Shown: positions 8,381 through 17,189, numbered from the stretch's first letter. The stretch is 64,000 nt of DNA from Rhizobiales bacterium Ga0077525 (GCA_001464835.1 LNDS01000038.1:1-64000), one strand, 5' to 3'. Numbers and translations are program-made. Notes: generated by a model from the letters alone, not told the origin.

Positions 8381-8698
8381 ATGGCTGGCGCCGGCCGCAC
8401 CGCGATTTGGTCGCGTGAGGCCATCGAGGATCGAGAACGGATTTGGGATTACTATGTCGGCGTCGCAGGCACAGATACTGCGGCAAGAATATTTCTCAGG
8501 CTCGCTGACGTCATCGCCCTGATCGAGGATCGGCCTTTTGCCGGACGCGCCCGAAACGAGGTTCGCGCCGGGCTGAGATCGTTCGTCGCCGCGCCTCATG
8601 TTGTCTTCTATCGCGTCGTGAAAGACACGCCGGAGATCGTGCGCGTACTGGATGGGCGTCAGGATATTGAAGAGCAGTTTTCCGACCCGTCACCCTGA
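8381..8698 (+). CDS. ParE/RelE-superfamily toxin
   Basis: A 105-aa protein with the ParE/RelE fold pattern: IWSREAIEDRERIWDYY helix, LRLADVIALIEDRPFAGR, then RSFVAAPHVVFYRVV and IVRVLDGRQDIEEQF near the C-terminus. Family members poison gyrase (ParE) or cleave mRNA on the ribosome (RelE); which applies is not decidable here. It starts at the base after the antitoxin stop. Its last three codons and stop (PSP-TGA, 8687-8698) lie inside a dispersed palindromic repeat, so the native C-terminus was probably changed by repeat insertion. Confidence 0.8.
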   Translation: MAGAGRTAIWSREAIEDRERIWDYYVGVAGTDTAARIFLRLADVIALIEDRPFAGRARNEVRAGLRSFVAAPHVVFYRVVKDTPEIVRVLDGRQDIEEQFSDPSP

Positions 8699-8813
8699 GG
8701 TGCGAGCGCAGCGAGCCTCGAAGGGCGACGGCCGGATTGCCCTTTGTTGCGGCGCCTTGGCCGTTCATCCTTCGAGGCTCGCCATAAGATGGCTCGCACC
8801 TCAGGATGACGGG
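8686..8813. repeat. Long palindromic repeat, family A copy 1
   Basis: A 128-bp element with outer arms CCCGTCACCCTGAGGTGCGAG and CTCGCACCTCAGGATGACGGG, and inner arms around CCTCGAAGG and CATCCTTCGAGGCTCG. It begins within the toxin coding sequence and ends 20 bp before the 3' end of the convergent secreted-protein gene. Related copies are at 20803-20920, 31286-31405, 44612-44676 and, with diverged arms, 48721-48870 and 61330-61425. Confidence 0.85.
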
Positions 8814-8833
8814 TTAAAGGGCGATGGCCTGCA

Positions 8834-9124
8834 TCATTCGCCTGAAGGCACCGTCGCTGCGACACGCGCCAACGCGCGCGGCGAACGGGACGGCGTAACG
8901 CCCGACACCGAGCACGGCGCGTCGGAAAACTCCCACGACGAGTTGTTGAGCACCATGCCGCAAGTGGCGATCCGCGGCCCCTTCGGCGACATCAGGCAGG
9001 CGGTCTGGCCCTGTTCGAAATTGCGCCCTTGCGCCCGGCAGGTGCAGTCGGCGGCGGCGCTCGTCACCAGCGCATCGAGCGCTGCGACCAGCACGACGGC
9101 GGCAAAGGGTCCGAGCCTGTGCAT
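8834..9124 (-). CDS. Small secreted cysteine-rich hypothetical protein
   Basis: A 96-aa protein with an N-terminal signal peptide (hydrophobic about 5-23, likely cleavage after SAAA). The mature part starts with DCTCRAQGR and has further Cys in QTACLMSP, IATCGMVL and DAPCSVSG, five in all, suggesting disulfides in the periplasm. A Pro/Arg/Ala-rich tail follows. No enzymatic motif is recognised. It lies in the segment that separates yidC from engB and is convergent with the toxin gene. Confidence 0.6.
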   Translation of the reverse strand: MHRLGPFAAVVLVAALDALVTSAAADCTCRAQGRNFEQGQTACLMSPKGPRIATCGMVLNNSSWEFSDAPCSVSGVTPSRSPRALARVAATVPSGE

Positions 9125-9373
9125 GGCGGAAGTATAGCACGAAACGGCCCGCCCGGCAGCGCTGATTATAGTCCTTGACAGCGTGACGCTGGTGGGCTAG
9201 GAAAGGCGCATTCTCCACAATTGAGTTTGCTGCCGATCGCGCATTCCTGTCTTTGCTGCAAAGCAAGACGTGAATGGCCGCGACTTTTGGCTCTGGATCC
9301 CCGCCTTCGCGGGGATGAGCGGAGGTTGGATCGCCACCAGCCATCCACATCCACATCCACAGGAACAACCACC
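9125..9373. other. Intergenic stretch with repeat fragments
   Basis: This holds the likely promoter of the minus-strand secreted-protein gene, a partial family-B repeat around 9291-9331 (GGATCCCCGCCTTCGCGGGG) and a short CCACAT tandem repeat at about 9344-9361 just before the next start. No gene is supported. Confidence 0.5.
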
Positions 9374-10060
9374 ATGCCCGAACCCACGCCCGAAGCCTGG
9401 GCGCTCATCCGCCATGCCTATGAACACACCGACCAGCCGCTCGCGCACATTTGTGACGCGCACGAGATTACGATTCCGATGCTGCGCTACCGCATTAAGA
9501 AGTGGGGGTGGACGCGGCGCAAGCCGTTCGTTCCGCGCCAGGGGCCGCCGAAGGTGGAGGTCTTCTCCCCTCCCCCCGTTCGCGCAGCGAATGGTGGGGA
9601 GGGGTTGGGGGTGGGGGGTGAAATCGTTTCCACCGCGGCATCACCCCCCACCCCGCCCGCCTTCGCTGATGCTCCGGCGGGCGACCCTCCCCACCGCTTC
9701 GCGGGGGGAGGGAAAGAAGAAGAGACGGCCATCGTCCCGCGCCTGCAAAGCGCGGTGGCGCGGGTGCTGCCCGCCATCGAGACGACCATCGCGCGGCTTG
9801 CGGCCGGCGCGCAGCATCCGCGCGAAATGGAACAGGCCGGCCGCACGCTGAGTGCGCTGACGCGCACCTTGCGCGAGCTGAACGGCCTGCTGGCCCAGCA
9901 CAGAGCGGAGGCTGACGACGACGACACGCCGGAGGACATCGACGAATTTCGCCGCGATCTGGCGCGGCGGCTCCAAGGCCTGGTGGACGCGGAAAAAGGC
10001 GAAGGAAGCGGAGCGCCAGCAAGGCCATGCCGAAAGGTGGACGGCTGCGCCGGGGCATGA
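9374..10060 (+). CDS. HTH / coiled-coil hypothetical protein with in-frame repeat insert
   Basis: A 228-aa protein. Residues about 8-50 (AWALIRHAYEHTDQPLAHIC ... MLRYRIKKWGW) look like a helix-turn-helix of the kind found in small terminase-like proteins. Residues about 120-210 are charged helices (ALTRTLRELNGLLAQHRAEA, DEFRRDLARRLQGLVDAEK). Between them, about 50 residues rich in Pro, Gly and Ala (about 64-114) are encoded by a GC-rich palindromic repeat at 9562-9714. Start ATG 9374 is chosen because the HTH begins right after it. It ends 15 bp before engB. Function unknown; DNA binding is inferred from the HTH only. Confidence 0.65.
   Translation: MPEPTPEAWALIRHAYEHTDQPLAHICDAHEITIPMLRYRIKKWGWTRRKPFVPRQGPPKVEVFSPPPVRAANGGEGLGVGGEIVSTAASPPTPPAFADAPAGDPPHRFAGGGKEEETAIVPRLQSAVARVLPAIETTIARLAAGAQHPREMEQAGRTLSALTRTLRELNGLLAQHRAEADDDDTPEDIDEFRRDLARRLQGLVDAEKGEGSGAPARPCRKVDGCAGA
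9562..9714. repeat. GC-rich palindromic repeat (family C) inside a coding sequence
   Basis: Two inverted-repeat units: TCTCCCCTCCCCCCGTTCGC pairing with a GGTGGGGAGGGG arm (about 9564-9604), and a larger one running from GGGTGGGGGG (about 9608) to the CCCTCCCCACCGC/GGGGGGAGGG end at 9714. It is translated in frame within the HTH protein. Shorter relatives occur at 25147-25174 and 57366-57399. Confidence 0.75.
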
Positions 10061-10075
10061 CAGACAGGGCGAACC

Positions 10076-10723
10076 ATGACCGAGCCATACACCCGCGACG
10101 AGATCGAGACCGGCCGCAAGCTGTTCAACGCCGACTGGCAGTTTTTCGCCGCCGCCTCGACGCCGCAATCGCTGCCGAAAATGCACGGCACCGAGATCGC
10201 CTTTGCCGGCCGCTCCAATGTCGGCAAGTCGAGCCTGATCAACGCGCTGACCGGCCGCAAGGCTTTGGCACGCACCTCGCGCACGCCGGGGCGCACCCAG
10301 GAGCTGATCTTCTTCAACGGCGGCAGCGAATTGAACCTCGTCGACATGCCGGGCTACGGCTACGCCGCAGCGGCGAAATCCAAGATCGCGGCGTGGACCT
10401 CGCTGATCGAGGCTTATCTTCTGGGCCGCGCCAACCTCGCCCGCGTCTATGTGCTGATCGATTCACGGCACGGGCTGAAGGACACCGACGACGCCACCTT
10501 CAAGGTGCTCGGCTCGGCGGCGGTGAGCTACCAGATCGTGCTGACCAAGACCGACACGATCAAGCCGTCGGAACTGGAAACGCGCATCAAGGAAGTCGAA
10601 GCGGGACTGGCGAAATGGCCATCGGCTTTTCCCACCGTGGTGGCGACCTCCGGCCATGAGGGCACCGGAATTCCGAACTTGCGGGCGGCGGTGGCGCGAC
10701 TTTTGAACGAGCGCAAGCGCTAA
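10076..10723 (+). CDS. engB: Ribosome-biogenesis GTPase EngB (YsxC/YihA)
   Basis: A 215-aa TRAFAC GTPase needed for late 50S subunit assembly. G1 is GRSNVGKSSL (about 45-54), followed by the switch region SRTPGRTQE, G3 DMPGYGYA (about 90-97) and G4 TKTD (about 156-159). Length and motif order are standard. The alphaproteobacterial order yidC-engB-argB is kept, but about 2 kb now separates it from yidC. Its last 4 bases overlap the end of a convergent kinase gene. Confidence 0.95.
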   Translation: MTEPYTRDEIETGRKLFNADWQFFAAASTPQSLPKMHGTEIAFAGRSNVGKSSLINALTGRKALARTSRTPGRTQELIFFNGGSELNLVDMPGYGYAAAAKSKIAAWTSLIEAYLLGRANLARVYVLIDSRHGLKDTDDATFKVLGSAAVSYQIVLTKTDTIKPSELETRIKEVEAGLAKWPSAFPTVVATSGHEGTGIPNLRAAVARLLNERKR

Positions 10724-11745
10724 GCGCTGAGGTTCTGCAGCGGCGCCGACAGCTCGCAGGTCAGGCCGCCGGGCGCGTAGGTCAATTGCACCGTGCCGCC
10801 GAAATCGCTGGCCATGAAATCCTTGATGACGCGCGTGCCGAATCCGGTGCGGCTCGGCGCGGCGACCGGCGGGCCGCCACTTTCCTGCCATCGCAAGGTG
10901 AACACCGGCGCGCCGTCGACCGACGTCGACCAGGTGATATCGACCTGGCCCTGCGCGACGGCCAGCGCACCGTATTTCAGCGCGTTGGTCGCCAGTTCGT
11001 TGATGGCGAGCGTCAGCGACAGAGCCTGGCGCGGCTTGATGGTCAGCGCCGGGCCGGACACATTGATGACGCCGCCGCCGGACAGGTAGGAGGCGAGCGC
11101 GCCTTCGATGACGCGGGCGACCGGGGTCGCCGACCAGTTCGACTCCTTGGTGATCTCGTGCGCCTTGGCGAGCGTGGCGACCCGCGCCCGGTAGGCCTTC
11201 AGCGCGGCGGCGTGGACGTCGTCGCGAAACGTCTGGTTGGCGATGGACAGCACCATGGCGAACGCGTTCTTGGCGCGATGCTCGAGTTCTTCGGTGAGGA
11301 AGCGCTCGCGTTGCGACGCCTCCCATTCCTCGGTGACATCGCGGGAGATCGACAGCAGGTTGGCGACGCGTCCGTCGGCGTCGAAAATCGGCGATACCTG
11401 GACGTCCCAATAACGCGGCGTGCCCTTGGCGGTGTTGCAAGGCCCGCGAAAGCGCGCCGTTTTGCCCGCTTTCGCGTCCGCCACCGCGGCCATGGCCTGG
11501 GCGCCGCCCTGGCCGGGCCAGAAGCCGGGCCACGGACAGCCTTTCAGCAGGCTGAAGTCTTCGACCTCCATGACGCGCTTGCCGCCCTCGCTCATGAACT
11601 GGAGCCGGCCGTCGAGATCGAGAACCTTGATGCAGTCGCCGCAGCCGGACAACACGCCGCGCAGCAGGTCGTCATTGCCGACCAGATCGGGGCTGGCGGC
11701 AGCAAGTTCCCGATTTAACGCTGTAACAAGTGAGCTGGAGGTCAT
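10720..11745 (-). CDS. PAS-HWE family sensor histidine kinase
   Basis: A 341-aa cytosolic kinase with no membrane segment. A PAS fold (about 30-135, ending [20 protein letters not shown]) is followed by the HWE-type phosphoacceptor helix [20 protein letters not shown] (His about 155) and an ATPase domain with [16 protein letters not shown] and the TWS strand. HWE kinases often serve light, redox or general-stress signalling in alphaproteobacteria and pair with atypical regulators. No regulator gene is adjacent. The PAS region includes [12 protein letters not shown] but no clear LOV cysteine motif. The gene is convergent with engB and divergent from argB. Confidence 0.88.
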   Translation of the reverse strand: MTSSSLVTALNRELAAASPDLVGNDDLLRGVLSGCGDCIKVLDLDGRLQFMSEGGKRVMEVEDFSLLKGCPWPGFWPGQGGAQAMAAVADAKAGKTARFRGPCNTAKGTPRYWDVQVSPIFDADGRVANLLSISRDVTEEWEASQRERFLTEELEHRAKNAFAMVLSIANQTFRDDVHAAALKAYRARVATLAKAHEITKESNWSATPVARVIEGALASYLSGGGVINVSGPALTIKPRQALSLTLAINELATNALKYGALAVAQGQVDITWSTSVDGAPVFTLRWQESGGPPVAAPSRTGFGTRVIKDFMASDFGGTVQLTYAPGGLTCELSAPLQNLSA

Positions 11746-11882
11746 TCCGCAGTAAACTCACAAATACCGGAAAATCGCAAATCGTCATGACGCGCCGGCG
11801 GAGGTTGAAACGTTCCCTGGATGGATTGTCTGGCCGGGGCTTTATCGCTAGAACCGCCGCATTCCACGGGACCCCGCCGCAC

Positions 11883-12791
11883 ATGAGCAAATCCCCCATC
11901 GATCCGCAAAAAATCGATCCACAAGAGCAGGCCCGCATCCTGTCGGAAGCGCTGCCGCACATGCAGCAGTATGACGAGGAGATCATCGTCGTGAAATATG
12001 GCGGCCACGCCATGGGCGACGAGCAGGCGGCGCGCGACTTCGCCCGCGACATCGTCTTGCTGGAACAGGCGGCGATCAATCCGGTGGTGGTGCATGGCGG
12101 CGGGCCGCAGATCGCGGCCATGCTCAAGAAGCTCGGCATCAAGTCGGAATTCGCCGCCGGCCTGCGCGTCACCGACGAAGCGACCATCGAGATCGTCGAG
12201 ATGGTTCTGGCCGGCTCGATCAACAAGCAGATCGTCGGCTACATCAACGCCGCCGGCGGCAAGGCCATCGGCCTGTGCGGCAAGGACGGTAACATGGTGA
12301 CCGCCAAGAAGGCGACGCGCACCGTGGTCGATCCGGATTCGATGATCGAGAAGGTGGTCGATCTCGGTTTCGTCGGCGAGCCGGACAAGGTCGACCTGTT
12401 CGTGCTCAACGCCGTGCTCGGCAAGGAGATGATCCCGGTGCTGGCGCCGGTGGCGACCTCGGCCGACGGCGGCACCTTCAACGTCAACGCCGATACGTTC
12501 GCCGGCGCCATTGCCGGTGCGCTCAAGGCCAAGCGGCTGCTGCTGCTGACCGACGTGCCGGGCGTGCTCGACAAGGACAAGAACCTGATCACGGATCTGT
12601 CGGTCGCCGATGCGCGTCGGCTGATTGCCGACGGCACCATTTCCGGCGGCATGATCCCCAAGGTCGAAACCTGCATCTATGCTCTGGACGCCGGCGTCGA
12701 GGGCGTCGTCATCATGGACGGCAAGGTGCCGCATGCCGTGCTGCTCGAACTGATGACCGATCACGGCATCGGCACCTTGATGCACAAGTGA
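11883..12791 (+). CDS. argB: Acetylglutamate kinase
   Basis: A 302-aa amino-acid kinase that phosphorylates N-acetyl-L-glutamate, the second step of arginine biosynthesis. It shows [11 protein letters not shown] (phosphate-binding Lys), [39 protein letters not shown] and [11 protein letters not shown]. Start ATG 11883 is preceded by a 137-bp gap to the divergent kinase gene. The final TGA shares its A with the next ATG (TGATG), so the DUF1036 gene downstream is probably co-translated. Confidence 0.97.
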   Translation: MSKSPIDPQKIDPQEQARILSEALPHMQQYDEEIIVVKYGGHAMGDEQAARDFARDIVLLEQAAINPVVVHGGGPQIAAMLKKLGIKSEFAAGLRVTDEATIEIVEMVLAGSINKQIVGYINAAGGKAIGLCGKDGNMVTAKKATRTVVDPDSMIEKVVDLGFVGEPDKVDLFVLNAVLGKEMIPVLAPVATSADGGTFNVNADTFAGAIAGALKAKRLLLLTDVPGVLDKDKNLITDLSVADARRLIADGTISGGMIPKVETCIYALDAGVEGVVIMDGKVPHAVLLELMTDHGIGTLMHK

Positions 12792-13780
12792 TGCGGGCAG
12801 CCTGGCTCGCAGCTTTGGCTGTTGTTGTGCTGGCGTCGCCGGCGCAGGCCGAGCTGACGTTGTGCAATCGCACAAGCTATCGCATGGACGCCGCGATCGG
12901 CCTGGAGACGCGCGCCATTGTCGAGACGCGCGGCTGGTTCCGCATCGATCCCGGCCAGTGCCGGCTGGTGATCGACGGCCCCTATGACGCCGAGATGGCT
13001 TACGTCTATGCGCGCACGCCGCAGGTTTACGGCTCGGCGCCGCTGCCGCAGAACGGCAGTGCGGATTTCTGCGTGCGCGACGGCGATTTCACCATCGCCA
13101 ACGGCCGCGAATGCCCGATGAGCCAGCAGGCGCATTTCACGCCGGCCCGGCCGACCGATGTGCCGGGACGCGGCCCGACCATCAATCTCGCCGAGGAAGC
13201 CGACTATGACGACGCGCAGGCGCGGCTCGCCGGCATCCAGCGTTTGCTGGTGATCGCCGGCTATGACGCCAATCCGATCGACGGCGTGCAGGGCGGCAAG
13301 ACCACGGCGGCGCTGAACAAGTTTCTCGCCGACCGCAAATTGGCCGCCGACCACGCGTCGGGCGCGAATTTTTTCGAGACCCTGATCGCCGCGGCACAAA
13401 GCCCGGAAGGCCGCGGCTTTTCCTGGTGCAACGACAGCAAATACCCGGTGATGGCGGCGCTCGGTACCACGGAAAGCGGCACTTTGATCACGCGCGGCTG
13501 GTACCGCATCGACGCCGGCACCTGCCTGCGGCCGGACGTGCGCGGCGACCAGCAGAAGCTTTTCAGCTACGGCGAAGCCGTCGATTCAAGCGGCCGCACG
13601 CTCAAGCGCAACGACCGACCGGTGGCGTGGGGCGGCAGTATCGAACTGTGCACGCGCGACGGCAAATTCGAACTCAGCGACCAGAAGGACTGCGTCGTCC
13701 GCGGCCTCAATGCGACCGGCTTCGCGGCGGTCGATACCGGCGGCCAGCCGTCGACCGTCGTGCGATTCAAGGAACCTTGA
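12791..13780 (+). CDS. Secreted protein with two DUF1036 domains around a peptidoglycan-binding-like domain
   Basis: A 329-aa exported protein with a signal peptide (about 1-20, ending SPAQA). DUF1036 units at about 22-115 (LCNRTSYRMDAAIG ... FCVRDGDFTI) and about 210-315 (WCNDSKYPVMAALG ... LCTRDGKFEL) share the paired pattern RGWFRIDPGQC / RGWYRIDAGTC. Between them about 140-190 (RLAGIQRLLVIAGYDANPID) resembles a PG_binding_1 domain. It probably acts at the cell wall. A GTG at 12788 is an alternative start; ATG 12791 is preferred. Downstream coupling with the HAD gene is likely. Confidence 0.8.
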   Translation: MRAAWLAALAVVVLASPAQAELTLCNRTSYRMDAAIGLETRAIVETRGWFRIDPGQCRLVIDGPYDAEMAYVYARTPQVYGSAPLPQNGSADFCVRDGDFTIANGRECPMSQQAHFTPARPTDVPGRGPTINLAEEADYDDAQARLAGIQRLLVIAGYDANPIDGVQGGKTTAALNKFLADRKLAADHASGANFFETLIAAAQSPEGRGFSWCNDSKYPVMAALGTTESGTLITRGWYRIDAGTCLRPDVRGDQQKLFSYGEAVDSSGRTLKRNDRPVAWGGSIELCTRDGKFELSDQKDCVVRGLNATGFAAVDTGGQPSTVVRFKEP

Positions 13781-13782
13781 TT

Positions 13783-14475
13783 TTGGATAAGAAGGTGCGC
13801 GGCTTCGATAACGTCGAGACCTGGGTGTTCGATCTCGACAACACGCTCTACCCGCATCATTTGCTGTGGCAGCAGGTCAACGACCGCATCCGCGATTACG
13901 TCGCCGAATTCCTCAAGGTCACGCATGACGAAGCCTTCAAGGTGCAGAAGGACTACTACCTGCGCTACGGCACGACGATGCGCGGGCTGATGACCGAGCA
14001 CGGCCTCGATCCCGACGCCTATCTCGACTACGTGCACAAGATCGATCACTCGCCGCTGGAGCCGAATCCGGCGCTGGGCGCGGCGATCGAGAAACTGCCC
14101 GGCCGCAAGCTCATTCTCACCAACGGCACGGTGGCGCATGCCGACGCGGTGCTCAAGCGCCTCGAGATCGACCACCATTTCGAGGACGTGTTCGACATCA
14201 TCGCCGCCAACCTCGAGCCGAAACCGTCAAAGAGCGCGTATGACCTGTTTCTGGCGCGGCACGGCGTCGATCCGCTGAAAGCCGCGATGTTCGAGGACCT
14301 CGCGCGCAATCTGGAAGTGCCGCATGCGCTCGGCATGACCACGGTGCTGATCGTGCCGGAAGGCCAGCGCGAAGTGTTCCGCGAGAGCTGGGAAATGGAA
14401 GGCCGTGGCGAACCGCATGTCGACCATGTGACCGACGATCTGGCGGGATTTTTGAAGCAGGCGGTCGGCAAATAA
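13783..14475 (+). CDS. HAD-superfamily pyrimidine 5'-nucleotidase
   Basis: A 230-aa HAD hydrolase of the Sdt1/Phm8 type. Motif I is FDLDNTLYP (both catalytic Asp), with a helical cap (QQVNDRIRDYVAEFL ... GLMTEHGLDP), motif II ILTNGT, motif III around KPSKSAYD, and motif IV FEDLARNL. Likely activity is dephosphorylation of pyrimidine mononucleotides, by family. The start is TTG at 13783, with AAGGAA about 9 nt upstream and just after the previous stop; a TTG two codons earlier is possible. Confidence 0.85.
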   Translation: MDKKVRGFDNVETWVFDLDNTLYPHHLLWQQVNDRIRDYVAEFLKVTHDEAFKVQKDYYLRYGTTMRGLMTEHGLDPDAYLDYVHKIDHSPLEPNPALGAAIEKLPGRKLILTNGTVAHADAVLKRLEIDHHFEDVFDIIAANLEPKPSKSAYDLFLARHGVDPLKAAMFEDLARNLEVPHALGMTTVLIVPEGQREVFRESWEMEGRGEPHVDHVTDDLAGFLKQAVGK

Positions 14476-14503
14476 CACCGCTGCCGCGCAGGCTGCACGA
14501 ACG

Positions 14504-15394
14504 CTAGGCGGGACGGCTGTCGGGTAATGCCGGTGTCGCGGCAGCCTGGACATGAACAGCGCGCTGCGGGAATGGAATCGAGAGCCCGGCTGCTTCCAGC
14601 GCCGCCTTTCCGCGTGCCGTCAAAGCCCGGCGCACGGCGTGATATTCCGGCGTGGCGGTCCAGCAGCGCAGGCGCAGCACGACCGCGCTGTCGCCGAGTT
14701 CATCGACAAAGCAGCTCGGCGCCGACGGCTGGTCGGTGACCATCTCGTGCTCGCCGGCGATGCCGATCAGCACTTCCTGGCCTTTTTCCAGATCGTCACT
14801 ATAGGCAACGCCAAATTTCAGATCGATCAGCCGCGTCGGCAACCGCGAGTAATTGATGATGCGCTTGTTCCACAGTTCGGAATTCGGAACGAAAAGAAAA
14901 ATGCCATCCCAGGTGTGCAACTCACTGGCGAACAGGCCGACATCTTTTACGGTGCCGGCGACCGAGCCGGTGTCGATATAATCGCCGACGCGAAACGGCC
15001 GGAGCCATAACAGCATCATGCCGGCGGCGATATTCGACAGCGTGCCCTGCATGGCAAGACCGATGGCCAGACCGGCGGCGCCGAGAGCGGCAAGAATGCT
15101 GGTCGTCTGGATGCCGAGTTGGCCGAGCACGGCGACGATGACAAGAACGAGAATGGCGTAACGCACCAAAGTCGCGATGACGCCGCCGAGTGTCGGATCC
15201 AGGCGCTGCTGATTGCCAAACAACAGCCGGATGCCTCGCTCGGCACGCCCGGCGAGCCACCAGCCGACAACCAGCATCAACATCGCGCTGATGAAACTCG
15301 GCAGCGCGACCGCCGCCCATGCGGTCAATTGCGTCACGAAAACGCTGATTTCGCTGCCAATCTGCGTAACGTTTGGAACATCCATTGCTTGCAT
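14504..15394 (-). CDS. Small-conductance mechanosensitive channel (MscS family)
   Basis: A 296-aa MscS-type channel with three membrane segments. The pore-lining TM3 is glycine/alanine rich (ALGAAGLAIGLAMQGTLSNI), followed by the beta-domain signature RPFRVGDYI and FVPNSELWNKRIINYSR. It opens on membrane tension during hypo-osmotic shock to release solutes. Length matches E. coli MscS (286 aa). It is convergent with the HAD gene. Confidence 0.92.
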   Translation of the reverse strand: MQAMDVPNVTQIGSEISVFVTQLTAWAAVALPSFISAMLMLVVGWWLAGRAERGIRLLFGNQQRLDPTLGGVIATLVRYAILVLVIVAVLGQLGIQTTSILAALGAAGLAIGLAMQGTLSNIAAGMMLLWLRPFRVGDYIDTGSVAGTVKDVGLFASELHTWDGIFLFVPNSELWNKRIINYSRLPTRLIDLKFGVAYSDDLEKGQEVLIGIAGEHEMVTDQPSAPSCFVDELGDSAVVLRLRCWTATPEYHAVRRALTARGKAALEAAGLSIPFPQRAVHVQAAATPALPDSRPA

Positions 15395-15496
15395 CTCCGG
15401 GATCGCGATGGTTCTCGCCAGCGCCTTGTCAACGCATGAGAACCGGAAAGAAGCCCGGGAAAAGTGACGGGAGTTTGTTAACGGCAGTGCGGGCGA

Positions 15497-16126
15497 TCAC
15501 ACCGCAGGCACAGCCTGCTGCACGAGAAGCGCAAATCCGATCCCGGCGATGCCGGACCCGGCCAGCCGCAAGCGCAAGGCATCGCCCTGCATCAGCAGAA
15601 GCGCGACGCGCATCGCGGCGAGCGCGATAGCGCTCTGGATGACGGCGAGGCCGATCAGATAGGCGACGAGCGGCGTCTGCTCGGCGCCGAAAATGGATTC
15701 ACCGAGCGCATAGCCATGCACCCAGCCGACGGCGGCGAACAGCACGAGCGCCACCGCGGCGCTGAGGTCGCGGCGGATGGCAAGGATCAGGCCGAGCGCG
15801 ATCACCGTGCCGGCGACGATCATTTCCGCGCCCGGCAGCGTCGCGCCCTGAAGATGCGCGGCGACGCCGGCCATCATCGCCACGACAAAGCCGATGATCA
15901 GGCCCCAGCCTTTCGGGTGCGCGGCGGCGAGGCAGCCGACGGCGACCACGGCGGCGAAATGGTCGAGGCCGATGACCGGATGGCCGAGACCGGACAGCAG
16001 GCCGTGCATAAAGGTGCCCGGTAGCGCGCCGCCCATGGGATGATGGGCAAAAGCCGGCGCGGCGGCGAGGCTCGCGACGAGGCTAGCGGCGGCGGAGGTC
16101 ATGAGACGAAGGGCTTTTGCGGTCAC
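15497..16126 (-). CDS. HupE/UreJ-family membrane protein
   Basis: A 209-aa protein with a signal-like N-terminus (cleaved near AAPAFA) and about six membrane helices. It has the family signature GLGHPVIGLDHFAAVVAVG and a second motif VGWVHGYALGE. HupE/UreJ proteins are thought to import nickel or cobalt for hydrogenase, urease or cobalamin enzymes. None of those genes is in the window and no cobalamin-riboswitch-like sequence was seen upstream, so the metal is not decided. Confidence 0.85.
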   Translation of the reverse strand: MTAKALRLMTSAAASLVASLAAAPAFAHHPMGGALPGTFMHGLLSGLGHPVIGLDHFAAVVAVGCLAAAHPKGWGLIIGFVVAMMAGVAAHLQGATLPGAEMIVAGTVIALGLILAIRRDLSAAVALVLFAAVGWVHGYALGESIFGAEQTPLVAYLIGLAVIQSAIALAAMRVALLLMQGDALRLRLAGSGIAGIGFALLVQQAVPAV

Positions 16127-16231
16127 GGGCAGGCTCCTTGTGCCGCGTCACCCTAGCCGAGGTTGCGCGGCTTGACATCCCCTGCCCGGCCCCCGACAAA
16201 ACGCCCCACATTCAGCGCCGGGGATAACCTC

Positions 16232-17077
16232 ATGTCCAACGACAAGCTCGCCAAAACCATCGACGAGGCTTTTGAAGCCCGCGACAAGATCACGCCGAAG
16301 ACCAAGGGCGCAGTGCGCAAGGCGGTCGATACCGCGCTCGGCCTTCTGGACTCAGGCGCCGCCCGCGTCGCCGAGAAGCAGGCCGACGGCAACTGGCAGG
16401 TGAACCAGTGGCTGAAGAAAGCCGTGCTGCTGTCATTCCGCTTGAACGACATGAGCGTGATCCCGGGAGGCCCCGGCAAAGCCGTGTGGTGGGACAAGGT
16501 CGATTCCAAGTTCAAGGGCTGGACCGCGGCGCGCTTCCGCAAAGAAGGTTTCCGCGCCGTCCCGGGCTGCGTCGTGCGCAAGTCGGCCTTCATCGCGCCG
16601 GGCGTGGTGCTGATGCCGTCCTTCGTCAATCTCGGCGCCCGTGTCGAGCAAGGCACCATGGTCGATACCTGGGCTACCGTCGGCTCCTGCGCGCAGATCG
16701 GCAAGCATGTGCATCTCTCCGGCGGCGTCGGCATTGGCGGTGTGCTCGAGCCGTTGCAGGCGGGCCCCGTGGTGATCGAGGACAACTGCTTTATCGGCGC
16801 GCGCTCGGAAGTGGTCGAAGGCGTGATCGTGCGCGAAGGCGCGGTGCTCGGCATGGGCGTTTATCTCGGCCAGTCGACCAAGATCGTCGATCGCTCAACC
16901 GGCAAGGTGATGTATGGCGAAGTGCCACCCTATTCCGTCGTCGTCTCCGGCACCATGCCGGGCAAGCCGATGCCGAACGGCGAACCGGGGCCGAACCTTT
17001 ACTGCGCGGTGATCGTCAAGCGCGTCGATGAAAAGACGCGATCCAAGACGAGCATCAATGAGTTGTTGCGCGACTAA
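16232..17077 (+). CDS. dapD: 2,3,4,5-tetrahydropyridine-2,6-dicarboxylate N-succinyltransferase
   Basis: A 281-aa left-handed beta-helix acyltransferase that succinylates tetrahydrodipicolinate on the lysine/diaminopimelate route. Hexapeptide turns are visible from about 115 ([20 protein letters not shown]) with the conserved active-site stretch [20 protein letters not shown], then [14 protein letters not shown] and [15 protein letters not shown]. Start ATG 16232 follows GGGATAACC. It feeds the same pathway as dapE, 283 bp downstream. Confidence 0.97.
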   Translation: MSNDKLAKTIDEAFEARDKITPKTKGAVRKAVDTALGLLDSGAARVAEKQADGNWQVNQWLKKAVLLSFRLNDMSVIPGGPGKAVWWDKVDSKFKGWTAARFRKEGFRAVPGCVVRKSAFIAPGVVLMPSFVNLGARVEQGTMVDTWATVGSCAQIGKHVHLSGGVGIGGVLEPLQAGPVVIEDNCFIGARSEVVEGVIVREGAVLGMGVYLGQSTKIVDRSTGKVMYGEVPPYSVVVSGTMPGKPMPNGEPGPNLYCAVIVKRVDEKTRSKTSINELLRD

Positions 17078-17082
17078 TTCAA

Positions 17083-17177
17083 TTTCTGTCATGGCCGGGC
17101 TCATCCCGGCCATCCCGCTTAGGGACGCACTGCCTTCCTAAGCGGGATCACCGGGACAAGCCCGGTGATGACAGAAA
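17083..17177. repeat. Palindromic repeat, family B copy 1
   Basis: Inverted repeat with outer arms TTTCTGTCAT and ATGACAGAAA, and inner GGCCGGG/CCCGGCC and CCCGCTTAGG/CCTAAGCGGG stems. It lies between dapD and the small gene at 17190. Related GTCAT...ATGAC elements are at 18524-18607 and 59881-59989. Confidence 0.75.
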
Positions 17178-17189
17178 GAACAGGAAGCC

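Noticed and set aside
12788..12790. GTG considered as start of the DUF1036 gene
   Set aside because: The next codon is an ATG at the usual TGATG coupling position and leaves a normal signal peptide.
16127..16231. Possible cobalamin riboswitch before the HupE-like gene
   Set aside because: The interval is only 105 bp and shows no B12-box-like sequence or suitable fold by eye.
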